Assembly (NCBI GenBank): GCA_963846315.1 | Contig: CAWJVM010000019.1 | Location: 14,689-78,688, forward strand | Direction: 5' to 3' | Source: RPQJ01 sp963846315 | GTDB taxonomy: Bacteria > Pseudomonadota > Gammaproteobacteria > Steroidobacterales > Steroidobacteraceae | Length of the DNA stretch: 64,000 nucleotides | In this document: in pieces, positions 45,443 through 54,526 of the stretch | How positions within the stretch are numbered: position 1 is the stretch's first letter | How the letters are laid out: every line of letters starts with the position of its first letter | Program-made: the position numbers and the translations under genes | The notes under the pieces: model-generated | The model's database searches: none | What the model was told of the DNA's origin: nothing | What the model saw: the letters and a program-made list of their open reading frames with translations, nothing else

Positions 45443-46567
45443 ATGTCACTCGGACGCAAGGTCATCGTCTACGGCGCCAACGGCTACACCGGCAAGCTCG
45501 TGGCCGAGTCGCTGGCGAATCGCCAGATACCGTTCTATTTCGCCGGTCGCAGCAAGGACAAGCTCGACGTGGCGCTGGGAATCGTGCGCGAGCGGCTGGG
45601 AGCCAGCGCATGGAAGCTCGACGCGGAGATCGTCGCGGTCGACAACGACGTCGAGAAGCTGCTGCCGGTGTTTCAGAAGTGCAGCGTGGTGATCAACGTT
45701 GCCGGGCCATTCATGCAGGTGGCCTGGCCGGTGGTGGAGGCTGCGCTCAAGGCTGGCTGTCACTACACGGACACGACGGGCGAACAGGACTGGGTCATCG
45801 CCATCGCCGACAAGTATGGCGCGGAGTTCGCTGCCAAGGGCCTGCTGATGGCGCCGGCCACATCCTTCATGTGGGCGTCCGGAGCCCTGGCGGCCGAAGT
45901 CGTGCTCGAAGATCCCGAGATCGACTCGCTGGACATTCTGTACCAGGTGGACAACGGCCTGCCTTCGGAGGCATCGACCAAATCGTTCCTGCGCATGGTG
46001 TGCAATGACACCTCGCAGTACTACCTGGAGCAGAACGAATACAAGGCGTGGCAGAACGACGTGGCTCACGACGTCTTCGTTCCGTACCGCAACGCCAAGA
46101 TGCGGGCGCATCCCTGGGGTGGCGCCTGCGAGCCCGTGTGGCTGAAGGGTCGCGTGCGCAATTGCAAAGTGCTCACGGCCATTGGCGAGCACATGATCGA
46201 CGGCATCATCGAGGCCATTCGTGCGTTCAACGCCCAGGCACCCGGACTCGATCAAGCGGGCCGCGAGGCGCTGACCAACGCGATCAGCGCGCAGATCAGC
46301 ACCGGTGAGCCGCCCAAGGACCACCCTGACGTGCAGCGCGGCGTGATCATCGTCCACGGCCAGAGCCGCACACGCACGACCACTTACGTCATGAATCTCT
46401 CCGCTGCCTACACGTGGACCGGCGAGCTCAGCGCGGAGGCAGCCAGGCTGATTCTCGACGGTCAGCTCAAGAGGCCCGGCTTCCAGTCGGTGGCAGCTGC
46501 CTTCGATCACCGGCAGTTGATCCGGACGTTCAACGCGCTCGGGTTCTGCAGCGCACTGCCGAACTGA
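45443..46567 (+). CDS. Saccharopine dehydrogenase-like / trans-acting enoyl reductase-like protein
   Basis: A 374-residue protein with an N-terminal Rossmann fold (VIVYGANGYTGKLVAESLA) and the SDH/DUF5938-type middle (VVINVAGPFMQVAWPVVEAA; CHYTDTTGEQDWV). Relatives are annotated as saccharopine dehydrogenase NADP-binding domain or trans-acting enoyl reductase. No lysine-biosynthesis context exists here; it probably reduces an enoyl or keto intermediate of the operon's pathway. The gene is 33 bases after the ligase. Confidence 0.78.
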   Translation: MSLGRKVIVYGANGYTGKLVAESLANRQIPFYFAGRSKDKLDVALGIVRERLGASAWKLDAEIVAVDNDVEKLLPVFQKCSVVINVAGPFMQVAWPVVEAALKAGCHYTDTTGEQDWVIAIADKYGAEFAAKGLLMAPATSFMWASGALAAEVVLEDPEIDSLDILYQVDNGLPSEASTKSFLRMVCNDTSQYYLEQNEYKAWQNDVAHDVFVPYRNAKMRAHPWGGACEPVWLKGRVRNCKVLTAIGEHMIDGIIEAIRAFNAQAPGLDQAGREALTNAISAQISTGEPPKDHPDVQRGVIIVHGQSRTRTTTYVMNLSAAYTWTGELSAEAARLILDGQLKRPGFQSVAAAFDHRQLIRTFNALGFCSALPN

Positions 46568-46569
46568 GC

Positions 46570-46980
46570 ATGTTGTTCAGCTGCACGGGCATGAGGCAAG
46601 CTGCCGGAGGCAGCCGCACGTTTCTGTACGTCGCCGGGGCCTATAACTTCGGTGCCGCACTGATCCTGGTGCTGCTGGCCCGGCTTGCTCCGCAGTTCCT
46701 GGGTATCGACGCGCTTCATGCCAGCCAGCTGCTGTACGTGGACCTGGCCGCGTTGCTGGTCACCGGCTTCGGCATTGGCTATGTCCTGGGCGGGGTGGAC
46801 CTTGCGCGCTTCTGGCCATTCATCGCACTGGGTGCTCTCTGCAAGGTGGGGGTCGCGGCTTTGGCGGCGGTCTATTTCCTCGCGGGCCAGGCCGGACCAT
46901 TGGTAATGCTGCTCGCGGCGGGCGATGCGGTATTCGCCGTGCTGTTTGTCCGCCTGCTGCGCGCTCATGCCGTTGCCTGA
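46570..46980 (+). CDS. Small four-helix membrane protein
   Basis: A 136-residue protein with four predicted membrane helices (TFLYVAGAYNFGAALILVLL; QLLYVDLAALLVTGFGIGYV; FWPFIALGALCKVGVAALAA; GPLVMLLAAGDAVFAVLFV). No family recognised; DoxX- or DUF-type membrane proteins look alike. It begins 2 bases after the preceding gene and is certainly an operon member. Confidence 0.65.
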   Translation: MLFSCTGMRQAAGGSRTFLYVAGAYNFGAALILVLLARLAPQFLGIDALHASQLLYVDLAALLVTGFGIGYVLGGVDLARFWPFIALGALCKVGVAALAAVYFLAGQAGPLVMLLAAGDAVFAVLFVRLLRAHAVA

Positions 46981-47004
46981 GCGCCGCCCACTGGAGTCGT
47001 TGCC

Positions 47005-47952
47005 ATGACGAAGACCGTCACTGTGTTTGCTGCCACCGGTGTCGCGGGCAGCGCCTGCGTCGAGGAACTACTGCGCCTGCAGCAGTTCAACGTCCGCGTG
47101 CTGCTGCGCAAGGGCGGTCAGCAGGAGAAGTCGTCCTCCGGTGCAATACGCAGTGGCGACGACAAGCAGAAGCAATGGAACGACTGGATCGCGCGCGGCG
47201 TCGAGGTCAGGTCCGCCGACGTCACCGATCACGGTGAATTGATTCCCGCCCTCGAAGGCACCGACTACCTGGTGTCCTGCGTACCGTTGTTCGCCACCGA
47301 GTCGCAGTACCCGTTGATCTGGGCGGCGAAGGAGGCCGGCGTCGAACGGTTCGTACCCTCGGAGTTCGGCTACATCTACGAGTGGGAGCAGTTCTGGCCC
47401 ACCGACACGGTGCACAGGACCATGGCGCGGCAGAAGGCGTTCATCCGCAGGGTGATCGAACTGGCTGGCATGGATTTCACCATCATCCCGGCCGGACTCT
47501 GGATCGAGTACTACATGCTCGAGCCGGTCGGGGTCATGGGCAACGGCGAGCAGAAGTTTGCGTGGTCCACAGGGCGCGACGTCGGCCGCATCATTCCGCA
47601 CGTGCTCTCCCACCCGGCATCGCGCAATGCGATTTGCCCGGTAGCGGCAACGGCCTACTGCTCGTGGAACGAGCTGCTCGACCGGCGCGAGCGGCTGCTG
47701 GGTCGCAAGGTGACGCGCAACTATTTCAGCTTCGCGCAATGGCGGGCTGCTTACGCAGCGCAGTCCTCGGGTGCGCTGAAATATCTCCTGGCGATCGGCG
47801 TCGCAGCGACCGAGTGTCCTGAAGGCATGCCGTTGTGGGCGAACTGGAACGCGCTGCATCTGCCCGAATTCAAGGGTACGCCACTCGACGACCTGTTCCC
47901 GGGTTACATCGAGCCTTTCGTCGCGGCGCTGCAGGCTTCGCTGTCGAACTGA
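47005..47952 (+). CDS. NmrA-like NAD(P)-dependent reductase (aromatic alcohol reductase type)
   Basis: A 315-residue atypical short-chain reductase. The N-terminal NAD(P) motif is VTVFAATGVAGSACVEELLR; VERFVPSEFGYIYEWEQFWP near residue 114 is characteristic of the isoflavone reductase/NmrA group. Plant and bacterial relatives reduce benzylic ethers or aromatic ketones. This points to an aromatic or lignan-like substrate for the operon (inference). It is last before the convergent LuxR gene, with only 10 bases between. Confidence 0.8.
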   Translation: MTKTVTVFAATGVAGSACVEELLRLQQFNVRVLLRKGGQQEKSSSGAIRSGDDKQKQWNDWIARGVEVRSADVTDHGELIPALEGTDYLVSCVPLFATESQYPLIWAAKEAGVERFVPSEFGYIYEWEQFWPTDTVHRTMARQKAFIRRVIELAGMDFTIIPAGLWIEYYMLEPVGVMGNGEQKFAWSTGRDVGRIIPHVLSHPASRNAICPVAATAYCSWNELLDRRERLLGRKVTRNYFSFAQWRAAYAAQSSGALKYLLAIGVAATECPEGMPLWANWNALHLPEFKGTPLDDLFPGYIEPFVAALQASLSN

Positions 47953-47962
47953 CCTCGTTCGG

Positions 47963-50635
47963 TCACAGGTGACCCTGTCGGCGTGCGGCAGCAATGGCTC
48001 CGGAGCGGTTGCGACATTCGAGCTTGCGATACATGTTGTGCAAGTGCCACTTCAGCGTGCCTTCGGAAACGAACAGTGAACCGGCAATTTCACGGTTCGA
48101 GGCGCCGGTCTCCAGGTGCTTGAGAATGCGCAGTTCCTTGCGCGTCAGCGCCTCCGTCAACCCGGCGGCCGCCTTCGCCGGGCCGGGCTTCAGCCACGAC
48201 GGCACCCTGATGCCATCCTGGCCGCGCGCGGCGTGGTTCAGGGTCGCGACGATGTCGATGTCGTCCAGGAACACCCGGCGGTAGCCGAAGCGCTCACCCA
48301 GGTCGAGCGCCACGCCCCAGGATTGCATCGCCTCGGCGGTGCGGCCGCAACGCAGCAGCGCGGCTGCCTGCAACAGCAGCAATTCGACACGACGGTGGTG
48401 GAAGCCTCTTTCCGTCGCCCTGACCAGCGCGGGCCCCAGCTGTGCAATCGCCATCTCGGGCTGCTCGCCCATCAACAGTCGCGGCGCCACACGCACGGCC
48501 TTGTCGGCGACCAGGCCGTAGTGCGGAAAAAGCGTGCGATCGAAATCGTGCGAGCGGGCCAACTCGAGTGCAGCCGGCCACTGCCCGAGCCGGCACAGCC
48601 AGATGCATTCCTCGCCGGCCAGAGTGACGCTCACGCGCGGCAGACCGCGTTTCTGGCCGAGCTTGCGTCCGAGCTGGAGAGCAGTGAGTCCTGCCTCAGC
48701 CTGCCCTGAGTGAAACTGCAGGCGAGCCCGGGTCAGGTAGGTCAGCAGCACGAAGTCGGCGACGCCGCGGTCATCCAGCGCATCAGGGATCGATTCGATC
48801 GCCTGGCTGGCTGCGGGGGTGTCGTCGAACTCGTACAGGATGGCCGCTCGCACGCCTTGCTGGTACGCAAAGTGCTCGGGGTGGCCGAAGAGATTTTCCG
48901 CAATGTAAGGCAACGCCGCCTCCGCCACGGCAAGTGCCGCGCGGAAATCGCCGCGCTTGAGCAGCAGCAAGGCGCGCAGGACCTGGGTCCACGACGTTCC
49001 GAAGACGCCGTTATCCGCTTCCTGCAGTGCGTCGGCGCGCGCACAGTAGTCGAGACCGGCATCGATGTCGCCGGTCGTCTTGCAGGCGAATGCGGCGACA
49101 TTGTTCGCGTCGCCACGGTAGCGAGCCCGTGCATCCGGCCAGGCCTTGATCCAGGTCTCCGCCTGCGAGCGCAGGTCGGCGGCGTCATCGCGCAACCCGT
49201 TCCACATGATGCGTTGCAGCGGCAGTGCGCACCGCAGTTCCTGCACGGCTGCCGGGTCGGCGTCCGGATCCGCTGCCAGTCGTCGTGCCAGCGCTTCGAG
49301 GTCGGCCAGCTCGCGTTCGAATCCAGCCGCATCTCTATGTGTGAACGCGAGCGAGAATACGTGGCTCAGGCGGATCAGCGGGAAGCGATCGAGATCGTCA
49401 CGGGGAATCACGGGTATCCAGCGCAACAGGTTGGCGCCGTCCCCGCGGCGTTGCGCCGAGTCTTCCGCTGCCTTGAGGAGCCAGCCGCAGGCCAGGTCCC
49501 ACTGCTGTGCCCGCACCGCGCAATCGATCGCGTCATCGACCATGCCATGGTCGAACAGCCACTGCCCGCCGGCGGTCAGGCTGGCATTGATGTCGGCGGC
49601 GTCGCGCGGGTCGTGGCGACGCAGGTACTCGCCCACCAGGTGATGGAAGCGGAACCAGCGTCCCTGCCGGTCCAGCGGGATCAGGAACAGGTGCCGACGC
49701 TGCAACTCCGCCAACAGGATGTCCGGGGATCGCTGCGCCAGCGTTGTTGCCGCCAGCTCTGCACCGAAGCGGTCGAACTGAGCCAGTTGATGGACCAATG
49801 CGCGCTGGTCGGCCGGCAAGCGGCCAAACACAGCGTCGCTGAGGTACTCGAGCACGCCGCGTTCGGTCGTGGCGAAGTCGGCAATCAACTTGCCGGCGTC
49901 CGCCGTGTCGTTGAGCGCGAGGGTCAGCAGCTCCATCGCTGCCGGCCAGCCTTCGGTCTTCTCCAGCAGCCGCCCCAACGCCGCCGGTTCGAGCGCGTGC
50001 GTCAGGCGTGTCGTGCAGAAGCTGCGTGCCTCGTCGCTGTTGAAGGCGAGGTCACGCTGGTCGATCTCGAGCAACTGGCCACGCAGGCGCAATTCGGCTT
50101 GCGGCCAGCCTACCGCCTGCCGGCTGCCAATGACGACGTGCAGTTGGGCGCCGGCCTGGCTCAGCAGCCACTCGACCAGCCGCGACGCGTCCGGGTTGGT
50201 GATGAAGTGTGCGTCGTCGAGGAACAGTACGATCGGCTGTGCGTGTGCGGCAAGCTGCAGGCCGAGACCTTCGAGCATCACCGCAAGATTGGTGGTCCGT
50301 GAAATCTCGCTCACCGCATCCGCCGCGAGCATGGGTACGCACTTGCTCAGCGCCCCGTACAGGTAGCGCAGCAGGCGCGCCGGGTCGTTGTCGTTTTCGT
50401 CGAGGTTCAGCCAGGCCACGCAGACGTTGCGCGGGTCCGTGCCGCTCAGCGTCGCGTGCCATTGGGCCAGCAGAGTGGTCTTGCCGTAGCCCGCCGGCCC
50501 CGTCACGGTCACAGCCTTCACGAGGGCTGCGGTCAGCGCGTCCGGTACGGCAAGGCGTGACCGGGCGACCTGGGCGCGTGCGCCCAGCTGGGGCAGGAAC
50601 TTGCTCTCGAGCAGGGCTGGGCTGGGGTGGGGCAT
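47963..50635 (-). CDS. MalT-type LuxR-family ATP-dependent regulator
   Basis: An 890-residue STAND-class regulator: P-loop GPAGYGKTTLLAQW near residue 45, Walker B IVLFLDDAHF near 137, a long TPR-like sensor region (about 350-800), and a C-terminal LuxR helix-turn-helix (LTRKELRILKHLETGASNRE ... GTLKWHLHNMYRKLECRNRS). Such proteins bind an inducer and ATP to activate a catabolic operon. It is convergent with the acyl-CoA operon and carries the same motif in its own leader. Start taken at ATG 50633-50635, the ribosome site then lying inside that motif. Confidence 0.9.
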   Translation of the reverse strand: MPHPSPALLESKFLPQLGARAQVARSRLAVPDALTAALVKAVTVTGPAGYGKTTLLAQWHATLSGTDPRNVCVAWLNLDENDNDPARLLRYLYGALSKCVPMLAADAVSEISRTTNLAVMLEGLGLQLAAHAQPIVLFLDDAHFITNPDASRLVEWLLSQAGAQLHVVIGSRQAVGWPQAELRLRGQLLEIDQRDLAFNSDEARSFCTTRLTHALEPAALGRLLEKTEGWPAAMELLTLALNDTADAGKLIADFATTERGVLEYLSDAVFGRLPADQRALVHQLAQFDRFGAELAATTLAQRSPDILLAELQRRHLFLIPLDRQGRWFRFHHLVGEYLRRHDPRDAADINASLTAGGQWLFDHGMVDDAIDCAVRAQQWDLACGWLLKAAEDSAQRRGDGANLLRWIPVIPRDDLDRFPLIRLSHVFSLAFTHRDAAGFERELADLEALARRLAADPDADPAAVQELRCALPLQRIMWNGLRDDAADLRSQAETWIKAWPDARARYRGDANNVAAFACKTTGDIDAGLDYCARADALQEADNGVFGTSWTQVLRALLLLKRGDFRAALAVAEAALPYIAENLFGHPEHFAYQQGVRAAILYEFDDTPAASQAIESIPDALDDRGVADFVLLTYLTRARLQFHSGQAEAGLTALQLGRKLGQKRGLPRVSVTLAGEECIWLCRLGQWPAALELARSHDFDRTLFPHYGLVADKAVRVAPRLLMGEQPEMAIAQLGPALVRATERGFHHRRVELLLLQAAALLRCGRTAEAMQSWGVALDLGERFGYRRVFLDDIDIVATLNHAARGQDGIRVPSWLKPGPAKAAAGLTEALTRKELRILKHLETGASNREIAGSLFVSEGTLKWHLHNMYRKLECRNRSGAIAAARRQGHL

Positions 50636-50640
50636 CGCAA

Positions 50641-50662
50641 AAAACCTAACTTCTGTCAGGTT
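50641..50662 (-). promoter_or_regulatory. Candidate operator and leader of LuxR gene
   Basis: AACCTAAC and GTCAGGTT (7 of 8 positions inverted, 4-base spacer) form a near-perfect palindrome at 50643-50662, 7 bases above the regulator start. Its left part repeats the motif at 41213. A regulator bound here would block translation or transcription start, so autoregulation is likely. Confidence 0.55.
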
Positions 50663-51148
50663 GGGTTCGGCGCCACGGACGCCTGGAGTCCGTGCTCAAT
50701 GACCGGCAACAATGAACCCACGTGCCGCGGTATCGCAAGGGGACGCCTGCTTGTCGGCCAGGCGTGGGTCACTCGACGTCGAACCTATGCCGCTTCTCGT
50801 CTGCGGCGCCAGTCGTCCCAGCGGCGGCCCAGTCCGAGGCGACGATCCGCCAGGTCGACGAATGCGTCACAGATCGGTTGTCGCTCGGGGAGCCTGCGTT
50901 CGTGTTGTCGTCGTTCCGCCAAGGGCCACTGCAAGGCGGAACAACCACTGGTCGACACGTCGTCTATATTTCTTCCGGGCACGGGTCGACTCAGATTGCG
51001 ATTCGTTGTTCGGGTCGGCCAACGCTGCGCGACAGTAGGCCACGCCGCAGCGCAACAATTCAGTAGGAGAAATCGGAGGTCCTGTCGTGGAAAATATTCC
51101 GACGTCCCGCCTCGTGGCGAGCATTGCATTGAAATGGTAAGTAGACCC
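50663..51148. other. Intergenic region, about 490 bases, no gene recognised
   Basis: Between the divergent LuxR regulator and serine hydrolase genes. Short open frames exist on the plus strand but lack ribosome sites, homology or sensible composition. The segment near 51067-51080 (GGAGAAATCGGAGG) is purine-rich. No tRNA, hairpin terminator or riboswitch was seen. Promoters for the hydrolase must lie here. Confidence 0.5.
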
Positions 51149-52573
51149 ATGAAAATGACCCTGGCCGCGATCGTCGTTCTGCTCGGGCTGCCCGCCGTCG
51201 TTGCCGCCGACGCTGTCGACGATTTCCTGCAGGGCCAGATGCAGCGTCTGCAGATTCCCGGCATCTCCCTCGCCATCAGCCGGGATGGCCAGCTCGTTCG
51301 CGCCAGGGGCTACGGCCTCGCCAACGTGGAACTCGACGTGCCGGTGAAGCCTGAGACCGTCTTCCAGTCGGGGTCGGTCGGGAAGCAGTTCACTGCAATG
51401 GCGGTGATGCTGCTGGTCGACGAGGGCAAGCTCGGTCTCGACGACCCGATCGTCAAGTACTTCCCGAATGCTCCGGCGACCTGGCAGGGCATCACCGTGC
51501 GGCATCTGCTGACCCATACGTCCGGGATCAAGGACTGGGAGGGCAAGACCGACATTGACTATCGCAAGGACTACACCGAAGACGAACTCGTCCAGGTGGC
51601 GATGACGCTGGCGCCGGACTTTGCTCCCGGGACCCAGTGGAGCTACAGCAACACGGGTTACGTGCTGCTGGGAGTCCTGGTGCATAAAGTCAGCGGCGAG
51701 TTCTACGGGGACTTCCTGGCAGAACGAGTGTTCTCGCCGCTCGGCATGACGTCGACACGCGTCATCAGCGAGTCGGACATCGTGCCGAACCGGGCGGCCG
51801 GATACACACTCGACAACGGCAAACTACAGAACCAGGAGTGGGTGTCGCCCTCGCTCAATACCACCGCCGACGGCTCGCTGTACGTGACGGCGCTCGACCT
51901 GGTGAGGTGGGACGCGGCCCTGTGGGCGCATCGATTCATCAAGCCCGAAAGCTACGAGGCGATGTGGTCGCCCGTCAAGCTGCAGGACGGCACGACCTAT
52001 CCCTACGGGTTCGCCTGGGCGTTCGACGTGCAGCGGCGCGAGCATGTCATCCGGCACAGTGGGTCCTGGCAGGGATTCAAGACAGCGATCGTCCGCTACC
52101 CGGGGCCGAAACTCACCGTGATCCTGCTGGCCAACCTGGGTGACGCCGAACTGGACACCTTGAGCCTGGTGACGACAGTGGCGGGTCTCGTGGAACCCGC
52201 GCTGGCCTGGCCGGACGCGCACAAGTCCGTCGTCGACCCCAACCCGGCACGCACGGCGCAATTGCGCGACGTGCTGCAGTCATGGGCGAGGGGCGAGCCT
52301 GCGGCCAGCATGGCGAAGGGACTGCGGAGCATGGCTTCGGGGTCCGCGCGTGAGCAGTCAGGTCGTGACTACCTGCAGCAGCAATTGGCAGCGTCAAAGG
52401 GCTTCGTGTTTCTCGCGGCTGATGACCTGAAGGGACGAGGCATCGAGCGTCGCGGCGAAACGATCGAGACCGTCGTCTTCTACCTCATGCCGGGTGAGCG
52501 CGACCGGCGCTATCGCTTCTTTCTGAATGCGAGGGACGAAGTCGCGGACTTTACTTCCGAGCCGGTCGACTGA
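51149..52573 (+). CDS. Serine hydrolase, beta-lactamase/esterase class C-like
   Basis: A 474-residue exported enzyme (signal peptide LAAIVVLLGLPAVVA). The catalytic triad motifs of the penicillin-binding fold are present: SVGK near residue 76 (Ser nucleophile, Lys), YSN near 165 and HSG near 303, with RHLLTHTSGI between. A C-terminal domain of 120 residues follows. Such proteins act as esterases, D-amino peptidases or lactamase-like enzymes; substrate unknown. ATG 51149 is preferred; ATG 51134 is possible. Ends by overlapping the convergent YceI gene. Confidence 0.85.
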   Translation: MKMTLAAIVVLLGLPAVVAADAVDDFLQGQMQRLQIPGISLAISRDGQLVRARGYGLANVELDVPVKPETVFQSGSVGKQFTAMAVMLLVDEGKLGLDDPIVKYFPNAPATWQGITVRHLLTHTSGIKDWEGKTDIDYRKDYTEDELVQVAMTLAPDFAPGTQWSYSNTGYVLLGVLVHKVSGEFYGDFLAERVFSPLGMTSTRVISESDIVPNRAAGYTLDNGKLQNQEWVSPSLNTTADGSLYVTALDLVRWDAALWAHRFIKPESYEAMWSPVKLQDGTTYPYGFAWAFDVQRREHVIRHSGSWQGFKTAIVRYPGPKLTVILLANLGDAELDTLSLVTTVAGLVEPALAWPDAHKSVVDPNPARTAQLRDVLQSWARGEPAASMAKGLRSMASGSAREQSGRDYLQQQLAASKGFVFLAADDLKGRGIERRGETIETVVFYLMPGERDRRYRFFLNARDEVADFTSEPVD

Positions 52574-53291
52574 AGGATGAACTCAGGCGCTTGGCGTCAT
52601 TCTTGACCAGAGGCGGACCCGTGAACTCCGCCTCGATGACGACATCGACCTCGTCGCTGACGCCCATGGTCGATCCCGGCGCGGGAATGCCATACGCGAT
52701 TCCGAACTCCGATCGCCGCAGCGTGGCGTGTGCCGAGAACCCGATGCGCGCATTGGGGTCCATGGGATGGCCCGCGTAGCCGCCATTGAACGTCGCTGCG
52801 AGCACGATCGGCCGTGTGACGCCATGCAACGTGAGGTCGCCGTGGATGCGCACCGTATTCAAGCCCGTCACGTCAACATGACGGGATTCGAACTCCATCC
52901 GCGGGAACTTCGCGACATCCAGCCACGCTTCGCCCTTCAATACCGCATTGAAGTCCAGCTTGGCGGGATCCGGAAAGTCCGTCTCCAATGAATCCGCAGC
53001 CACGCTCGCGATCACCTTCGACGCAGCGAGGTTCTTCGGGTCGAACTGCAGTTTCGCGTCGAAGCGCTTGAAGCGCGCCGTGTAATTCGAAAAGCCGAGG
53101 TGATTGACGCGAAAGATCAGGCTCGCATGCGACTGGTCGAGCGTGTAGGTGCCCGCAGGAACGCTTGCGGTGACTGCGGGCGGGACGGGTTCGACATTGT
53201 CGCGGCGCGGGTCCGCTGCCGTAACCTGGCGTCCAGACCACGCCACAAGGGTGAGCAATGCGAATCCCGTCATCAGGAATTTCTTCAGCAC
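52551..53291 (-). CDS. YceI-family periplasmic lipid-binding protein
   Basis: A 246-residue exported protein with a lipocalin-like YceI domain (TLDQSHASLIFRVNHLGFSN; FESRHVDVTGLNTVRIHGDL; LTLHGVTRPIVLAATFNGGY). Signal peptide FLMTGFALLTLVAWSG. YceI proteins bind isoprenoid or other amphipathic lipids in the periplasm. Start GTG 53289-53291 follows GGAG at a good distance; the longer in-frame extension has no support. Neighbours a CoA transferase on the same strand. Confidence 0.9.
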   Translation of the reverse strand: MLKKFLMTGFALLTLVAWSGRQVTAADPRRDNVEPVPPAVTASVPAGTYTLDQSHASLIFRVNHLGFSNYTARFKRFDAKLQFDPKNLAASKVIASVAADSLETDFPDPAKLDFNAVLKGEAWLDVAKFPRMEFESRHVDVTGLNTVRIHGDLTLHGVTRPIVLAATFNGGYAGHPMDPNARIGFSAHATLRRSEFGIAYGIPAPGSTMGVSDEVDVVIEAEFTGPPLVKNDAKRLSSSFSRPARK

Positions 53292-53319
53292 GTGATTCTC
53301 CTGGCCGGGCGAGCCGTGT

Positions 53320-54516
53320 TCACGCAGCGCCATTGGCCCGCAGGTTCGCGATCGCTGCCGGGTCGTAACCGAGTTCGCGCAGCACGGCCTCGGTGTGTTC
53401 GCCGAGCTCTGGCGCACGCTGGCTTGGCAGCCGCACGCCATCGAGCTTGATCGGGTTGGCGAGCACGCGGTATCCCGGCTGCGCCGGGTGCGGCAGGTCC
53501 GTCACCATGCCGATGGTGCGAAGGTAAGGATTGTCGAGTGCCTGCGGCAGGTCGTAAACGGGGGCGGCCGGCAGCACGCCTTGCAGTTTCCCGAGCCATT
53601 CCATCGTCGTCGCGGTCGAGAACACTTCGTCGAGCACGGTCGTCAATGCATCGCGGTGCGCGCGCCGTGCTTCGACCGTCGCGTAGTCCGCGTGTGCGGC
53701 CAGATCCGGCCGTTCAAGCGTCAGGACGAGTTCGCTCCAGAACTTCTGCGTCATGCACATGATGAAGATCCAGCCATCGCTCGTGCGCTGCAGCTGCACC
53801 GGCACGGCCGAGGGATGTGCGCTGCGCGGCAGGCGTTCGGTGCGGTAACCGGAGTTCAGGTACCACGCGCCGGGGTAGGTGAGCTGGTGCAGCGCGACGT
53901 CGAACAGCGAGACGTCGATGTCGTGGCCGCGGCCGCCCTTCAGCACGCCGACCAGCGACGACAGGATCGCCACCGCCGTCGTGATCCCGGTCATGTAGTC
54001 GACGATCGACAGCCCCATGCGCGCGGGCGGCGAGCCCGGCTCGCCGCTCAGGTGCAGGTAACCAGCCTCGGCCTGCATCAGGTAATCGTAGCCGGGCCAG
54101 CCCTTGCGCTCGTTGTCCCGTCCATAAGCCGACAGGTGCGCACAGAGCACTCGCGGGTTGAGCGGGCCGAGTGTCGCGTAGTCGAGGCCGAGTTTTTCGG
54201 GCTGGTCGCCGCGCAGGTTGTTCAGCACGACGTCGGCCGTTGGCACGAGCCGGTGGAACGCCTCGCGTCCGCCGGCGTGCTTCAGGTTCAGCGTCACGCT
54301 TTTCTTGTTGAGGTTGAACGCCTGGAAGAACTGGCTGTCGTGCTCACCCAGAAAGTACGGACCCATCGAGCGCGTGGCATCGCCGCCCTGGTCACGGTTC
54401 TCGATCTTGATGACTTCGGCGCCGAGGTCGGCGAGATACATCGAGCCGAACGGTCCCGCGCCGAAGTTCTCGAACGTCAGGACACGAAGACCGGTCAGGG
54501 GTAGCGAGGGCGGCAT
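53320..54516 (-). CDS. CaiB/BaiF class III CoA transferase
   Basis: A 398-residue family III CoA transferase. N-terminal VLTFENFGAGPFGSMYLADL followed by GAEVIKIENRDQGGDATRSM; VVLNNLRGDQPEKLGLDYAT; PGYDYLMQAEAGYLHLSGEP; VDYMTGITTAVAILSSLVG. These enzymes move CoA between carboxylic acids through an Asp-linked mixed anhydride. Likely cooperates with acyl-CoA breakdown in the window (inference). Start at ATG 54514-54516, directly after the GNAT gene. Confidence 0.9.
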   Translation of the reverse strand: MPPSLPLTGLRVLTFENFGAGPFGSMYLADLGAEVIKIENRDQGGDATRSMGPYFLGEHDSQFFQAFNLNKKSVTLNLKHAGGREAFHRLVPTADVVLNNLRGDQPEKLGLDYATLGPLNPRVLCAHLSAYGRDNERKGWPGYDYLMQAEAGYLHLSGEPGSPPARMGLSIVDYMTGITTAVAILSSLVGVLKGGRGHDIDVSLFDVALHQLTYPGAWYLNSGYRTERLPRSAHPSAVPVQLQRTSDGWIFIMCMTQKFWSELVLTLERPDLAAHADYATVEARRAHRDALTTVLDEVFSTATTMEWLGKLQGVLPAAPVYDLPQALDNPYLRTIGMVTDLPHPAQPGYRVLANPIKLDGVRLPSQRAPELGEHTEAVLRELGYDPAAIANLRANGAA

Positions 54517-54526
54517 CGGGCGTGGG

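Noticed and set aside
45443..46567. Lysine-pathway saccharopine dehydrogenase
   Set aside because: Only the NAD(P) domain family fits; the operon is catabolic and acyl-CoA based.
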